From NCBI RefSeq assembly GCF_025024155.1, contig NW_026251709.1, forward strand, positions 372,001 to 436,000: a stretch of 64,000 bases of DNA, given 5' to 3'. Below, one piece after another: positions 24,401-37,136 of the stretch. A model generated the notes under the pieces. The model was not told where the DNA came from, searched no databases, and saw nothing but the letters and a program-made list of their open reading frames with translations. Source of the DNA: Gamsiella multidivaricata (lineage: Eukaryota; Mortierellomycota; Mortierellomycetes; Mortierellales; Mortierellaceae). The translations under genes were made by a program, and so were the position numbers. Each line of letters begins with the position of its first letter. Position 1 is the stretch's first letter.

Positions 24401-25964
24401 CTTGCACCGTTCGTTGTAGTCTCGGATCCTTTTTGCTTCCGTCCCTCCAACGACTGTAAATGGCTCCATTTAATCGAAGCCGTGCGGTGAAAACAGTTCA
24501 CGGACTATTAATGAAGCGCTAGCACGCAAGAGGAGTACGAAGGACAAAGGGCAGGCAAACAAAGGAGCATGCATTTCGGTTTCTCAATCTCCAGTGCAAA
24601 GGAGCCAACACCTCTGATGGACCTATGGCGGACAAGGAAACCCCTCATCGATCGATCTCCTTTGTCTATGTGTGTGTCTGCGAGTATACACATCATGAGA
24701 TTGTGCTTGCTTTTGTGGTCTTTCATCTGCTCACCACTGCTTACCTGCCACCTTTCCAAGGCTAAAGAAAAAAAAATAGCTCCTCATATCAAGTTTTTTT
24801 TTTTTTTTTTTCATTTTGCTTCCTAATAAGTCGACCAAGGACCAAGGGTTTCTGTCGTCTGATTCGATCTATGTATTCCACCCACCAAAGAAGAAGAAAA
24901 AAATAGATCCAAATAAAGAGATGTGAAAATGTTTATGCATATGACCAATTATTCTTGAAAAGATGTAGACCCTCTTGGCGAGGTCAAGCAAAATGCGGTG
25001 TTTGTTACTATGGGCAGGCACATAAATAAAAGGTACTTTCATGATCATTTCTGATATGGGCTGCATTTTTTTTTTGCGGGTGTTGTTTTTAACTGATTTG
25101 TGTGTCTACCGCACATTCCACGGGGCCGGCGCACGATTTCTCCGCTTTGTTTACCATAAATGGAAATTTAGTCGCCAACAGGGTCAAACAGCTTACGAAC
25201 CCATTTTGGTAAGGCTGCAAAATGGGAGTTCATTTCCCAAAACTGCAGTCTGCCCGATAAGCAACAAAACAATCAAAAAATAGCCCACAGGTACTTCGCC
25301 ATTGTTCAACCCCCAGAAAGAAACCCTCTCTCATATCCTTCCATGCCGTTGAGTTCGGGGTCCCTTCCTACAGAGTATATTGCTGGCGACATGAAATTGC
25401 AATGAATGAAGGTTATATTAAGTTATATTATTAAATAAAATGTGGTGAAGGTACCGTGAGAGCACTTGGGTCTTGGTTCCTTCATGCCGCTCTTTTTTTT
25501 TATATATCTTCTCTGCGTATGCAACAGTGATAGTTGGTGGGTGCCCAGGGCTTGTGATGGGCCATTGGTGAAAAATGATAACCCCGCAGTCTACGTTGTG
25601 TATCTAGACCGCTTGTGGTCGGTTCATGCTTCATGCAACTTTGTTCATTCTTGGTGCGGGGGAGAGGGGAGGGAGAGAGGGGACGGCATTTTCGCCAAAC
25701 TGTCAGTTACGACCAATTGGTTGACGCTCATGACCAATTGGCAGTTGCAAGCGGCATAGTTCGGTGCAGGAAAACACACACACACACGCACACAAATACA
25801 CTCCACACAAAGCGACATCCGTATGGAGATGTGATATGGAGCTGACATCAGGATCCCTTGCTCCAGTACACCAATTCTTCGAATGAAATGTATACACATG
25901 AACTTTTCAACATTTATTACTACCAATCTTTTTTATTTCACCGGCTTTGCCAGACACGGACAGC
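18410..25964. other. 7.5-kb gene desert
   Basis: I found no supported CDS, tRNA or rRNA. ORFs are short, composed of low-complexity residues and broken by poly-A/T runs of 9-25 nt, which are unusually frequent here. A 19-bp direct repeat flanks one poly-T run (19728-19808). (CA)n lies at 25776-25795. Small genes with several introns could be missed by eye. Confidence 0.45.
19728..19808. repeat. 19-bp direct repeats flanking a poly-T run (retroposition-like scar)
   Basis: TAGTTGAGTACCCCTCCTT occurs at 19728-19746 and again at 19790-19808. Between them are about 20 T followed by ~23 nt of other sequence. On the minus strand this is a short insert, a poly-A tail and a target-site duplication. 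Confidence 0.6.
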
Positions 25965-26845
25965 TCAGTTGAACAGCGATATACCTAGGCGCGCCGCTCT
26001 CCTGTGTGAACCAGTCTCTCGCTGAGACCTCCCCCCCCCAAGAGCTGACGATCCTGCATGCTTTCGTCCCAAATCAAAATTAACTCTCGTAAATGCGGTA
26101 GAAACCATGCAGAAACCTTCACTAACATGACCGGATCTCATGCGCAATTGGGGGGTGGGGGGAAGAGTCAGATCAATCCTCTGTTTTGGATCTCAGGGCT
26201 TTGTTGCCAGACACAACTGCAACTGCGTCGGCGCACATACATCCGGGAGCAAGTTCGTCTCAGTTTGCATTAGTCCACATCATCCTTTGGAACATTGAAT
26301 TAACTCTGTGGAGACAGAGCCCGGATGTGCAGCATTCGCATACACGTGTCCATTATCCAGGCGACAGGGGGGTGGGAGTAGAACGAAGGGGGTGGGAGCA
26401 GGACGAAGGGGGTGGTAATGCCTTACCAAAAGAGGATGTTGATGAGCTTGGAGAAGCCTTAGCGCGACATGGCGTTGCTCTTGGTCTTATGGTGGAGGGT
26501 TTCAGAATCGATGCTGGAGGAGGATGATAATTATGTCGAGATGCGTCGTTGTGAGCACAGGATGTCTAATATGAAGACGTTAGTGGTAGCTTTGACCAAC
26601 CTGCTTTCTTTTTTTTTTTTTCAGTCATTTGATATCTCTTATCCCCAAGTGGTTGACCGCAAACCGAGTCTCGATGCCATCTGTACCGGTTGCGAAGGGT
26701 TGCCATCATAATGCCCGAGTTGCGAACCAAGACATGAAGCGGTGATCCCATGTCCAGCAAACACTTTGCTGCATCTCTGCACTTGCGCATTTCATCCGGA
26801 TCCATAAACCTTTCAGCCACCAGCTTCAGCTTGATCTCGGCGTGG
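25965..26845 (-). pseudogene. Decayed short-chain dehydrogenase, third copy of the cluster
   Basis: Minus-strand DNA aligns in order with the two intact dehydrogenases downstream. An exon-3 remnant (about 25965-26060) keeps the frame around ...SEELV. Exon-2 remnants (about 26190-26500) match the GDIST/HPGY and RYGRSKLANILF regions at DNA level. An exon-1 remnant (about 26630-26830) still reads MRKCRDAAKCLLD..PLHVLVRNSGIM before a frameshift. The poly-T at 26608-26622 sits where the exon 1-2 intron lies in the paralogs. The N-terminal cofactor-binding part is not recognisable. A ~20-bp G-rich tandem repeat (26366-26415) has expanded inside exon 2. Inactivation is clear; exact edges are approximate. 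Confidence 0.75.
26366..26415. repeat. G-rich 20-bp tandem repeat within the pseudogene
   Basis: Two and a half units of GGGTGGGAGYAGRACGAAGG. Confidence 0.7.
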
Positions 26846-27456
26846 ATACATCTGTGGTCGTGGGCTGTTGCACGCGTGAGAGAGAAAGAGCGGTGTGTGT
26901 GTGTGTGTGTGTGTATGGAAGAGTTGAAACGAGGATCCTTGTAACGGGATTATATGCCGGATCTGGTGCGATCTGGGTCTACAGTAAACATAAGTCTTAT
27001 GACGCGAAAAAAAAAAATCGCGTCGCGGTACACTATACAACGAAACAAGATCTAGTCTATAGTGTCGATGGGGCTGAGCTGGCTGACATCCACGCTGCGT
27101 GCGTTTCCATTCATGACCCAGAGAAAAAAACTAACTCTCGGCGGATATACCCTTTCCATCCACACAGGGTCCAACCTTATCTCTCGATCGTTTTTCACGG
27201 GCCAGTACGTGTGTAACCTTCTCCGTGGACAGGGGATGCGGATTCCCCCCCCCCTCGAAAGGGCCAAGGTCTCGTTTGCCAAACGGTCACTTTCGAGAAG
27301 AGGAGCGACGATAACTATGGCAAGGATGATGGCAACGACGAAACGCGCCAGACGTAGGTCCTACAGTCAACTAGATTCTTAATTTTCGATTTTTTTTTCT
27401 TTGATTTAATTCTTTAATAGATGAGGTATAAGATGAATTACAAATAGCTGCTTTTC
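26846..27456. other. Intergenic between pseudogene and dehydrogenase A
   Basis: Contains a (GT)n microsatellite (26893-26913). No gene is seen. It may hold unrecognisable remains of the pseudogene 5' end. Confidence 0.4.
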
Positions 27457-28651
27457 TTAAGCACCAATCTTTTCGCGGACCAGTTCCTCGCTGAACTTCC
27501 ACAGCTTCTCCTGTAACTCCTCGTCCTGAGCATATGCAGCTAAGCAGATCGAAAAAATAAAATAAAATAAAAAAAGTCAGTTATTAGCATTTAACCCAAA
27601 ATTTGAATGGGCCTATAAATCTTTCTTCCAAACAGCCTAAAGGAAATGACCACTTACTCGGCTGGAGCTCATTCGCGATTGGAATAAAATACCTTCCCCT
27701 AATATCCTGGCTTTCAACCTCCGGACTCGTCGCCAGATACAGCTGCGTCAAGGCCCCCATTTCCGGGGTCACCCCAATCATATTCGTCACCCACTGCACA
27801 AATCCAAACTTATCTTTGGCGAACCGGATCAATTCCGTGCTGACATATCCTGGATGTAACACGTTCACATGGACGTGCTCCCCGGCCATGCGACGCGCCA
27901 GGGCTTTCGTGAAGAGGATGTTGGCGAGTTTCGAACGGCCGTAGCGCGAGACGTTGTCGCTTTTGGATGGGTCATTGAGGGTCTCAAAGTCGATGCCGCC
28001 GGAAACGGGGCCTTCGTGGGCGATCGAGGATACAATGACGATTCGCGAGGGTTGAGATTCTTTGATCCGGTCGAGTAGGGTCGTCGTGAATACAAAGTGT
28101 CTAGTACGGACAAGGATATATGGGAAAACAAAACGTGTGGTCAGCGTCATGAATTGAAAATGGCATGGCCCTGGTCCATCGCTGTCTCTCTCTCTCTTTT
28201 ACCCCATGTGGTTGACGGCGAACTGGGTCTCGATGCCATCAGCACTAAGCTCAAATGGAGACACCATGATTCCCGAGTTGCAAATTAGGATATGAAGCGG
28301 CAATCCTCTCTCCAAAAAACTCTTTGCTGCATCTCTACACTTGCGCATATCGTTCAGGTCCAGATCCAGAAACTCCAGTCTGGGCTTAGGTGCATTGGGA
28401 TATTTCTCCTTGATCTCCTTCTTCGCCCTCTCGATCGCAGCCATGGCCCGTTCCTTGCTCCGGCAGGCCAAGATGACGTGGGCTCCCTGACCAGCAAGGC
28501 CTACAGTGGTGGCATAGCCGATTCCGGTGTTCGCTCCAGTAACGATGGCGACTTTTCCTGTGAGGTCCGGGATCTGGTCGTAGGAGTACCGGTTCGGGGT
28601 GAAGTAGGTCTTCCAGAACTTGGGCTGGCGGAATGAATTCATGAGCATCAT
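27457..28651 (-). CDS. Short-chain dehydrogenase/reductase A (retinol-dehydrogenase/WWOX-like)
   Basis: Three exons, 28651-28203, 28100-27658 and 27539-27457, encode 324 residues. The Rossmann motif TGxxxGIG is at 38-45, the NSG(IM) strand follows, and the catalytic set is Ser174/175, Tyr203 and Lys207 (RYGRSK). The C-terminal helix reads LQEKLWKFSEELVREKIG. This is a classical SDR that should use NAD(P)(H); similarity is to the retinol-dehydrogenase and WW-domain oxidoreductase group, with substrate unknown. Introns fall at the same codons and phases as in copy B, so the two are tandem duplicates. No signal peptide or membrane helix is evident. Confidence 0.93.
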
Positions 28652-29297
28652 GGTGTGCTTTGTTGCAGTGTGCTTTGTTATAGAGTGGAATAAGTTCCCT
28701 AGGTGGGTGCTAGGGCGTATATTTATATAAAAAAAAAAGTCTCAGCAGCTGCGAATCTAATTGCCATGGCCTCTCTTCTAAGGTACCTTATGAGTATTAA
28801 CACTCCTGACGTAGGGAATACGCTTAATATCCATAGGGACGGAGATACTGTACTTTCTTCGATCGTGCCCGTTGGTGACGAACTCATTCCTCATTGACTA
28901 CGACAAAACGCGCGTCCGGGACACAAAAAGAGAAAAAAAAAACCTACTGACTTTCAATCATAGACGCACTTTTTGTGAGCTTTAATGAGCCATAAAGGAT
29001 GGACCAGAGGTTACTCCTCCATGGACACATAAACCATGTGTTTCTCCTAGAAGAAATAATTCTCTAGACTACCTATTGTGCCTTTTTTTTTTTTTATTGC
29101 AATGTCAAATTTCTTCCCTCAGATTAAACTGAACTCGCCTACAAATTATTCGAATCGGTTGCCTGGTGGTTGGGTACTGTACTGTGTGCCGGGTTGGTTA
29201 ACCAGCAGGGGAAAAAAAAATATTTATTAATATTATTGTTGCTGTTGCTATGGGGTGTACCTAATTTATATTAACATATCCACAGCAGTGTTAGTCC
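28652..29297. other. Intergenic between dehydrogenases A and B
   Basis: Promoter of A and 3' flank of B. A/T-rich, with short A and T runs; no ORF supported. Confidence 0.5.
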
Positions 29298-30624
29298 TTA
29301 AGGTCCTTGGGCGCCAATCTTCTCGCGGACCAAATCCTCACTAAACGCCCACAGTTTTTCCTGCAACTCCTCATCATGCGCATAAGAACCTAAAGACAAA
29401 AGACAAAAGACAAAAAAAAAGAAAAAGAAAAAAGGAAAAAAGCTGTTAGTGATCTTGTGCACCCAAGGAAATACTATAGCAGTGAATTCCTCATGCTTCG
29501 CCCACTTGTGTTCCCAATGCTTCGCCCAAATTCTCAGCACCCCCCCTTCGTCCCCTCTCTTTCATCCCTTTTTATGATAACATGACTTACTCGGCTGGAT
29601 TTCATTCGCGATAGGAATAAAATACCTCCCTCTAATATCCCGGCTCTCGATCTCGGGACTCGTCGCCAGATACAACTGCGTTAACACCCCTTTCTCGGGC
29701 GCCATCGCCACCAAATCCGAGAATGCCTGGGTCACCCGATCCTTGAATTCTCGCTTCGTATACTTGATCTGGTTCGTGTTGACGTATCCTGGATGGGCGA
29801 CGTTGACGTAGACACGCTCGTTGCTGAGACGACGCGCCAGGGCCTTGGCAAAGAGGATATTGGCGAGTTTCGAGCGACCGTATCTGGAAAAGGACGTGCT
29901 TTTGGAGGGATCGTTCAGGGTGAGGAAGTCGATGCCGGATTCGACGGTCGCTTCGTGTGCCATGGAGGAGAGAAGAACAATGCGGGAGGGTTGAGAGGAT
30001 TTGAGCCGGTCGAGCAGTATTGTTGTGAAGACAAAGTGGCTGATAGAACGTTACGAAGGTGAAAAGGAAATAGGAATGGTTAGTAAAATGACGGGGGCCA
30101 ATAGCGAAACCCGGGTCTTTGTTTTGTACGTGCGCATATGAATGTAAAATGTGCGTCATATCCTCTTCAACTTACCCCATATGATTGACAGCGAACTGGC
30201 TCTCGATCCCATCAGCACTCAACGCAAACGGAATCGCCATAATCCCCGAATTACAAACCAATATATGAAGTGGAAGCCCTCTGTCCAAAAACTCATTCGC
30301 CGCATCTCTCGTCTTGCGCATATCATTCAAATCCAGTTCCAAAAACTCTAGCTTTGGTTCCGGGGAATTGGGGTACGTCTCCTTGATCTCCTTTCGAGCC
30401 TTCGCAATCGCTTCTGTCGCTCGCTCCTCGTTGCGGCAGGCCAGAAAGACATGGGCCCCGTGGGCGGCAAGGGAGACGGTGGTAGCATAGCCAAGGCCGG
30501 AGTTTGCTCCGGTGACGATGGCAACCTTACCAGAAAGGTCTGGGATTTGTTCGTGGGAGAATTGTACGGGTGTGATAAGGGTCTTCCACCATTGCAGTTG
30601 GGTTAATGAGTTTGAGAACATCAT
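29298..30624 (-). CDS. Short-chain dehydrogenase/reductase B, paralog of A
   Basis: Three exons, 30624-30176, 30039-29591 and 29389-29298, give 329 residues. Exon 1 has exactly the same length as in copy A (449 nt) and the introns are in the same phases. Motifs: TGANSGLG for the cofactor, NSG, Ser174/175, Tyr203 and Lys207. The C-terminus ends ...REKIGAQGP. The reading frame extends upstream to 30804 but that part is Leu/Ser/Pro low-complexity; the ATG pair at 30624/30621 matches the start of A and was chosen. Intron 2 is about 200 nt. Retention of all catalytic residues suggests both copies are active, perhaps with different substrates or regulation. Confidence 0.93.
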
Positions 30625-30866
30625 TGTCGGTAGAGTCTTTGTGGTGTATGTGCGTTGTGGAGAAGGTGGGAGCGAGAAGAGCGGAAGGGGTGCGATGAGC
30701 GAGTGAGTGAGAGAGGGAGAAAGTAGCGAAAGATAGGAGAGCAGAAAGTGTGAGACGGGTTGTTGTACAGAAAGCTCTTTTTGTTGAATACAGGGACCTC
30801 CCAAATCCTACATCTCCAATCGGGGTTTCGCAACTTGGCCTGAATAGGAGTTGCGTATCCGCGATC

Positions 30867-30909
<43 letters not shown>

Positions 30910-31099
30910 GCAAGCTCCACAACAGGTTATTTATTGCTCCGTAAAAAAAAAAACCAGAAAACAAACTTCCGCGATCAACTCCCTGAACAGTCGATGCCGA
31001 TTGTAATTGTTTTATGTCATCCCAAGAGGGTACGTAACACCCGGGCATGGTTCATTACATAACAACGTTTACTCTAGCTTTACTCTAAAATGCTCCGCT
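30625..31099. other. Intergenic: promoter of dehydrogenase B and 3' flank of the TMEM135-like gene
   Basis: Contains T36 at 30871-30906. No ORF is supported. Confidence 0.5.
30871..30906. repeat. Poly-T run (36 nt)
   Basis: Longest homopolymer in the window. Confidence 0.9.
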
Positions 31100-33421
31100 C
31101 TAATGGCCCCTCGCATTCTCCACAGCCGCAAGCGCGTCCTTGTCTTCTACGACAGCCGTTGACGACTCAATGTCCTCATGTTCCGCCAACGCCTTTCCCT
31201 TTCCCTTCCCATGGTGATGATGTCCATGGCGTGCATGTCGCTTCGCCTTTGGGACCTCAAGCATCCAGCCCAGCAGCCCCTGCATGCTTGGCCTCACCAT
31301 CTCACGCTTCCACATCATCCCCGTCAACAGCACCGACATCGAGATTGCATACATCAATGTCTCGCCCGTCCGCTCGACTCGCCGACTCAGCCGTCCAGAC
31401 ATCACTCGACTCCACATCGAATACATCGCTCTCGGCAGCACATACAGCGCCATTTCCGCCCGTCGATGGGGTTTCTCGATCAGGACCGAGAACCCGCACA
31501 TGAATGAGCCCAGCAAGGGGCCATAGATATTGTCGATCACATTACTGCTGTACCGTCTTCCTGTCAACTTCATGACCAGAGGCATGATCTTGGATCGCCA
31601 GGAGCAGATGCCGTACCAGATCAGGGCGATGTACGTGGCGAGGAAGGCGCTCGATCGGGCGGCGGCCAGCAGGGTCGAGGATGCAGTCGAAATAGGGTTC
31701 TTTTGCAGCTTCTCAAAGAACGCCTTTGGACTCAACAAAGCAGGCAGCAGGTGGACTGGCAGATAGATCTATATATTACGAACCAAACACAAAGAGTTCC
31801 ATCGTTAGAGCGATGGTACTAGTTTTCGTTTCCGTTGTCGGAAGAAACTGCGATGTAAGGGTGCGTGAACGTACACCTGCAGAAACCATGAAGCCCTGGA
31901 TCCAGCGGTATCCCGTGTGGACCTAAAGGATGAAACGTTTTGATGTTAGACTATTCACACAGTATGCTATTTATCTTACCCATACCTTCCAGGACAACCT
32001 CACAGGGATCCAAATTACCTCACAAGAATCGGCAATGCCCTGATGTACGACTCTGCAAGACAGGCGATTGCGCAATTCAAAGTCGCCTATGAGAAATAAA
32101 AAAAAAAGAATACAAAGATCCGTTGTTGTGGAGGAATTAGTGCACCAGACGATGCAATGCATGTTGCAGACAATCATGAAATCGAATCTCCAGCAGACAA
32201 ACGTACCCATTTTGGGATCAAATCCAAGATCTTCACACAATCCTATGAGCAAATTGCTGACTTCCGGTGGGTTCGACTGTCCAAAGTGCACCCTGTCCTC
32301 TCTCACAGCCCGCAAGGTCTCCAGCAGTCTTTTGTCCATCCTTGACATCCTCGTGATCCAGAATGCATACGGTCTATTCATGCATCATACGTGTCATACA
32401 GCCATAAGAAAAAAAAAAAAAAGAAGACAAATCCGTAGTGAGTTGAGTTGTTGTTGACCCCCACTCAGAATTTGATCCGGAGCACCATCATCTCCCGATC
32501 CAGTCTTCCTCCCTCGTCCGCTTCCTTATCTTTATCAACCTACCCAGGCAAGCGCTCGGGCTCATACAACCATGAGAACATGATCTCAGTACAGGCCAGG
32601 ACAAAGACCGCGACGGCTCCATATGAACCCAGCCAACTGGGTCCCCACCGATTCTTGACCGCCACATGTCCAAAGACATCCAGCGCCCGCACGACCGCAA
32701 ACAATGAATAATCAATCGTCGCGTGTCTTGAACGGTACCGGTGCATGAACACGATCGCCGCGGCCGAGGACAAGAACGAGGCCATCATCGTGATCCGTTG
32801 CCCTATATCCGAGGTCAACTCGATCTTGTCCATATCGTCCTTTGTCCACACCGTTCCTGCATCGCTGTGGTCTCCTCCTTGATGTTTCTGTAAAGAACGT
32901 TGTTGATCTCCCTGTTTCTGATGTTGCTGTTGCTGCTGTTGTTGGCGCTGCTGCAGGTGCTGTGCAAGGATCGCCTTCTTCATCCCCCGGTTCAGGAACA
33001 CTTCCAAGAGCTTATACCCGCCCAAGGTGATCATCAACAACATGCTCATCCCGTCCCTTCGTGCGCTCGTCCCATCCTTGGCCACCGACAAAATCGCCCT
33101 AAAAAACGCTGCGACGGGATTTTGGCCCCTGGGTGTGACCTTGCGCGGGTTCAACAAGAAGCCTATGACGGTCTTGATGAGCTTGGGTGCAGTCGCAAAG
33201 ACGTATCCAACCCCGTATGATCGGATGCATACCCGCACGGCCGCGGCGAGTTCTGGAGAGATCAATGAATTTGGACTGGAGCCCGAGTTCGACTTTGAGC
33301 TCGAGGTCCGTCGTGTCTGGTGGGTGGTAGTGGTGGTGGTGGTGGCGGTGGGTGATGGAGAGTGGGTGGATGTGGTGGCATTCGACGTCGCATGCTCTGG
33401 TGGGTCTATGGCATCGTGCAT
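31100..33421 (-). CDS. TMEM135-like multi-pass membrane protein
   Basis: Five exons, 33421-32544, 32373-32207, 32086-31986, 31922-31875 and 31768-31100, encode 620 residues. Residues 1-55 are Ser/Thr/His-rich. Several hydrophobic segments follow, with a poly-Gln loop and an IDYSLFAVVRALDVFG segment. After exon 1 come a YAFWITRMSRMDKRLLE segment, a Cys-x-x-x-His motif (CRVVHQG), and a cluster of helices starting IYLPVHLLPALL. This matches the order of TMEM135 and its fungal relatives. In animals TMEM135 affects mitochondrial fission and peroxisomes; function in fungi is unproven. The exon 4 donor was set at GTACGT (31874) because the earlier GTGTAC would break the frame. A His/Lys-rich tail ends the protein. 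Confidence 0.85.
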
Positions 33422-34250
33422 GGTGTGCTAGAGGAGAGGAATGAGTAGCGACTGTTGAATGAGCAGTGGTGTGTGGTCGCTGTTGGTAAAGAGGGAGAGA
33501 AGAGAGAGAGAGAGAGAGAGAGGGAGAAATGCTGCCGAATGCCGTTTGCTATATTGACAGCAGGAGGGGGGGTTGTTTTTTGGTACTGTGCCTGTGCCTG
33601 AGCCAGAGCTTGCTTGGGCTTGTTTATGTGGAGAGAGACGAAAGAACGGTGGAAGGTGCTGCCGGTGATTCGCTGCAGGGATGGAGTCCGGAGATAGAGC
33701 AGATGGCCTGATTTCCGCCCTCCTTGCATGTGAAGATGTCTTTTTATTTTCCTCCCACTGCCCCACTGTTCCATCCCGTTAACACGCAAAACGGTAGGGG
33801 AGAGGAGGATTACAGCAGCAATGGATCCGTGGATGGATGGTGCTTATTGTTCTGTATCGTCTGTCAAGTGCAAGACCAAGAAAGAGAATGCATGTTTGTT
33901 CAAGGATGGTTTCCTTGACTTTATTTTGTCATGGTTGTTGTCGCACCTAGCGCGCATCTGTCTGTAGTCGCGCAAAGAAACATTCCGGGTCTTGGGCTGA
34001 ATGAACCAGCATCCAGTCCTTGACAAAGCTGTACACTTGACATACTACTTCTACTGCTAGTATACCACTACTGCCACAAAAAAAGGAGGAAGAAACAAAG
34101 GAGAGGAGGGAGGGGTGGTATGGATGAATGGTCTAAGAGAAAAGATACATGGTCGTGATCGTACATGTGCATGGTGGTTGTTTGGTTGCTACCAAGTTGG
34201 CGATGGCAGTGGTGAATGTAGGCAGTCGTGTTTGTTGTATATGTGGGTGT
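33422..34250. other. Intergenic, with (GA)n tract
   Basis: A (GA)n tract at 33497-33523 is a (CT)n tract in the leader of the TMEM135-like gene. No ORF supported. Confidence 0.5.
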
Positions 34251-35790
34251 CTACGCTTCGATACCGCTGTCTGGTGTTGCAGGCCTGTCCCTGACAACGG
34301 AAGGGGAAGAAGCCTCCTGTGCAGCTGCCCTCCTGAGACACGCATCCTGGATCCCCTTGAGGAACCCTGGGATCCCATGCTTGGTAGCCCAGTTGACGAT
34401 CGATGATGGGATGTGGCCCTATTTGTTATGTACGTGTACGTATACGTAGACAGAAATGACTGGTTAGAGAGTGAAAGAAGACGGTGGGATTGTTGTTTGG
34501 TGGCGGTGGTGTGTGCGCTCTCTCTTCTTTCCTTCTGTCGCACCCATCAGGGTTCATGTCTTCATTTCATTTCCTAGTCTGATTATCATCGTGCGTATTT
34601 GTTGTCTTGTTGTGTTGTGCTGTTGTTTGTTGACGATACAAAGGGGAGGGTTATCATCATCATTGCTCTTAAGCTCGCTCTCCCTCCCTCCCCACAATCA
34701 TTACCATCATCGCAGATAAAAGTGTCTCCATCGAATGACCCCCATCTCTCTTCCATGTTCATCTTCAAATAAAGTGATTGCCGCCATAAACAGGTTTTAG
34801 TAATCGCATATCCCATATTGTGATGAGCCCATTACAAGGACTTCAGTGGCATCCTCACGCATGCAATGAAACCAAGAAGCCTCTTCGTCATTGTCTTCCT
34901 TAAAGGTGTCGGGTCAATAAGTAATTCCTCTGTTCCCCAGAGGGTGTTGTGTGTAGGAGAATATTGATAAAATGACGAGTACATAATTTAAAAGGGTAAT
35001 GTTTGTTTGAAGGCTCCATTGAGAGAGGCAGGGCGCAAGAGGAAGCAGTGTAGCATCATGATGAAAGAAAGAAGAGTTGATATTTTACCTTGGGGTCATC
35101 AAAGTAACCGAACCAGACATAGCATCCCTTGCCGTCCTCAGATGGGACCATGACCACATCCTGGCGATACTCCTCCACACGCACAGACTTGTTCATCGGT
35201 GGCAGCTTGAACACCTTATGCGGCTCTGATCCTGATGTCGGCAATGACACTGACGAAGCAGCAGCAGCAGCAGATCCTCCAGGGACTGTCAACAAAGATG
35301 AGGAGGAGGGCGAAGGGGAATAAGACGACATCGAGGGTGGGACAAGGGTGACCATGGATTTGTAGTTATTGGTGCTGTACAGGTTCTGCAGAGCGCCATC
35401 CTGTGCCCTGGTCTTGCCTACAGTCTGGGAACTGACGCAGAAGTGGCCGTCCTTGGGTTCATGGACCGTCAGCTCGTAAAAGTACTCGCGGGGTGAGAGT
35501 GGCCAGGGGAATTTGGTGGTGTAGTGGATGACACCGTGGTCCATCCGCTTGAATCCGACCATGTTCTTGTCCCAGGTCTTGCGGTAGTCGAGATCAGTGA
35601 AGACATCGGCAAGCAGGCTTGCGGGCACATCGGGGTAGTGCCCCAGAGCCTTGTATTCATACAGGGCAGTGTTTGGCATGGCCTTGCGGTAGATCCTGAA
35701 CCCGTGGGACTCCAGGAAGAGCTCCCAGTCGTCGACCTTGGGGACCTGCAGCTCTGCGAGGCACTCTTGGAATTGTTGATCCGATAGCAT
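34251..35790 (-). CDS. START-domain lipid-transfer protein (PCTP/StarD-like)
   Basis: Two exons, 35790-35089 and 34418-34251, give 289 residues. The protein is essentially one START domain: helix and strand WELFLESHGFRIYRK, the YKALGHYPDVPASLLADVFTDLDYRKTWDKNM core, FPWPLSPREYFY, and a C-terminal lid helix supplied by exon 2 (IPSSIVNWATKHGIPGFLKGI). A ~45-residue Ser/Ala-rich insert interrupts the sheet near residues 145-190. START domains bind one lipid in a closed pocket and move it between membranes. The layout is like phosphatidylcholine-transfer and StarD7/10 proteins, but lipid choice cannot be read here. The intron is 670 nt, long for this locus. There is no targeting signal, so it is probably cytosolic. 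Confidence 0.92.
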
Positions 35791-37136
35791 TTTCTAGGTG
35801 TATTGGGTCGAGAGTTGCTTGGTAGGGGGTATAGGTGTGAAGGAAAGGAAAAGAGAGAGAAAGGGAGTGTGGTGTGGTGTGGACTTGACTTCTGTGGGTG
35901 GGCGAGAGAGGAAGAAGATCAGTCGCTGCGAAGGGGCGGTGTGGGAGGGAAGGAGAAAGAGAGAAAGAGAGAAAGAGAGAGAGACAGAGAGGGGGAGAGA
36001 AAAAGAGAGAGAGAGAGAATGAGGAGGAAGAAAGAGAATGAGGATAAAAGAGGATGAGAGCAAGCGAGAAGTAAAGTGAGAAAGAAGGTGTAGATAAAAA
36101 CGATGAGACACGAGAGAATCTGCGGGCCAATGATAGACTTGGCTATAATCTCTATATTAAGCCCTGCCCTGCTATTGCGATTTCCAATTCCATTCAGGAA
36201 AATGTCCTTTTCACCCGGCACTTTTTGGGGCAAAAAACAGGGGGGGAGGCACACGTACACACTCACACCCACACATGGACACTCACACATGGACACCCGC
36301 ACGCCCTATGCTGACACCGGCCGTTTGCCTAGACTACTGCTAGGCCATCGTCATTCACTATTTACAATAGAAAATAATGAACAGTCGTAATAATAAACGG
36401 CAAGGGCTCGTGCTTGCAGCAGGTAAATACAGATGGCGGAACATCTTCCAAAACAGCCGCACCAATATCTCTCACAAGTCAGATCTACGACTGCAAAAAC
36501 CCCTCTTTTTATTGTTTAGCGAGATGCCGAGGAGTAGCTTCAAGGACAGCGCTACCGGATGCTAAAAAAGAGACATCGGCATTGGCATATGAGTTAAATA
36601 GGTGATGGAAGGGCTCATGTGCGAACAATTATTGCACAGCCATTGGATAAGAGAGAGTAACAGAGAGAGAGAGAGCCGTCCGTTGTCCATTGGCAGTCGT
36701 TTTAATTGCCACCAACTCTAAGACGAATACCCGCGGAGAGAAACACATACGCATAGGGCAATGCAAAAGAGCGCATGGTGCTGTGGGTTGTTTCGAGGAA
36801 GCAATTGAAGCCAGGACTTGTTGTTGTGCTTTGAGCAGAGTGATGATGTCGATGTGTATACCGCTCCCTTGCGAATGCAGCTGCTCCTTGGTTTGCCATG
36901 GGAGGCAGGGCCGTGCAGGGTCCACATAGTTTACACCTGTAAGGGAGGGGAATTCATATTCGATGCATTTACGGAGACTGCTTTGAATCACCGTCTCGCC
37001 CTTTGTTCCATTGATCGCCAGTCTCATTCATTCTTCATTCAGTCTCTCAGTCCTCTCGCTCTCTCATTCCCTCACTCTCTCCCATCGTCGCCACCAACCA
37101 GTCTTCCTCCCTCCAAGCGATAGCCATACCTTCACA
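35791..37136. other. Divergent promoter region between START and lipase genes
   Basis: A long purine-rich block (35840-36070, mostly GA and GAAA on plus) forms a (CT)-rich leader for the START gene. A (CACA)-rich stretch lies at 36250-36300. The lipase leader is C/T-rich (37015-37130). No ORF is supported. Confidence 0.5.

Noticed and set aside
37011..37136. Upstream start for the lipase
   Set aside because: The added residues are Ser/Leu/His-rich leader translation; the ATG at 37137 has better context and starts a presequence-like segment.
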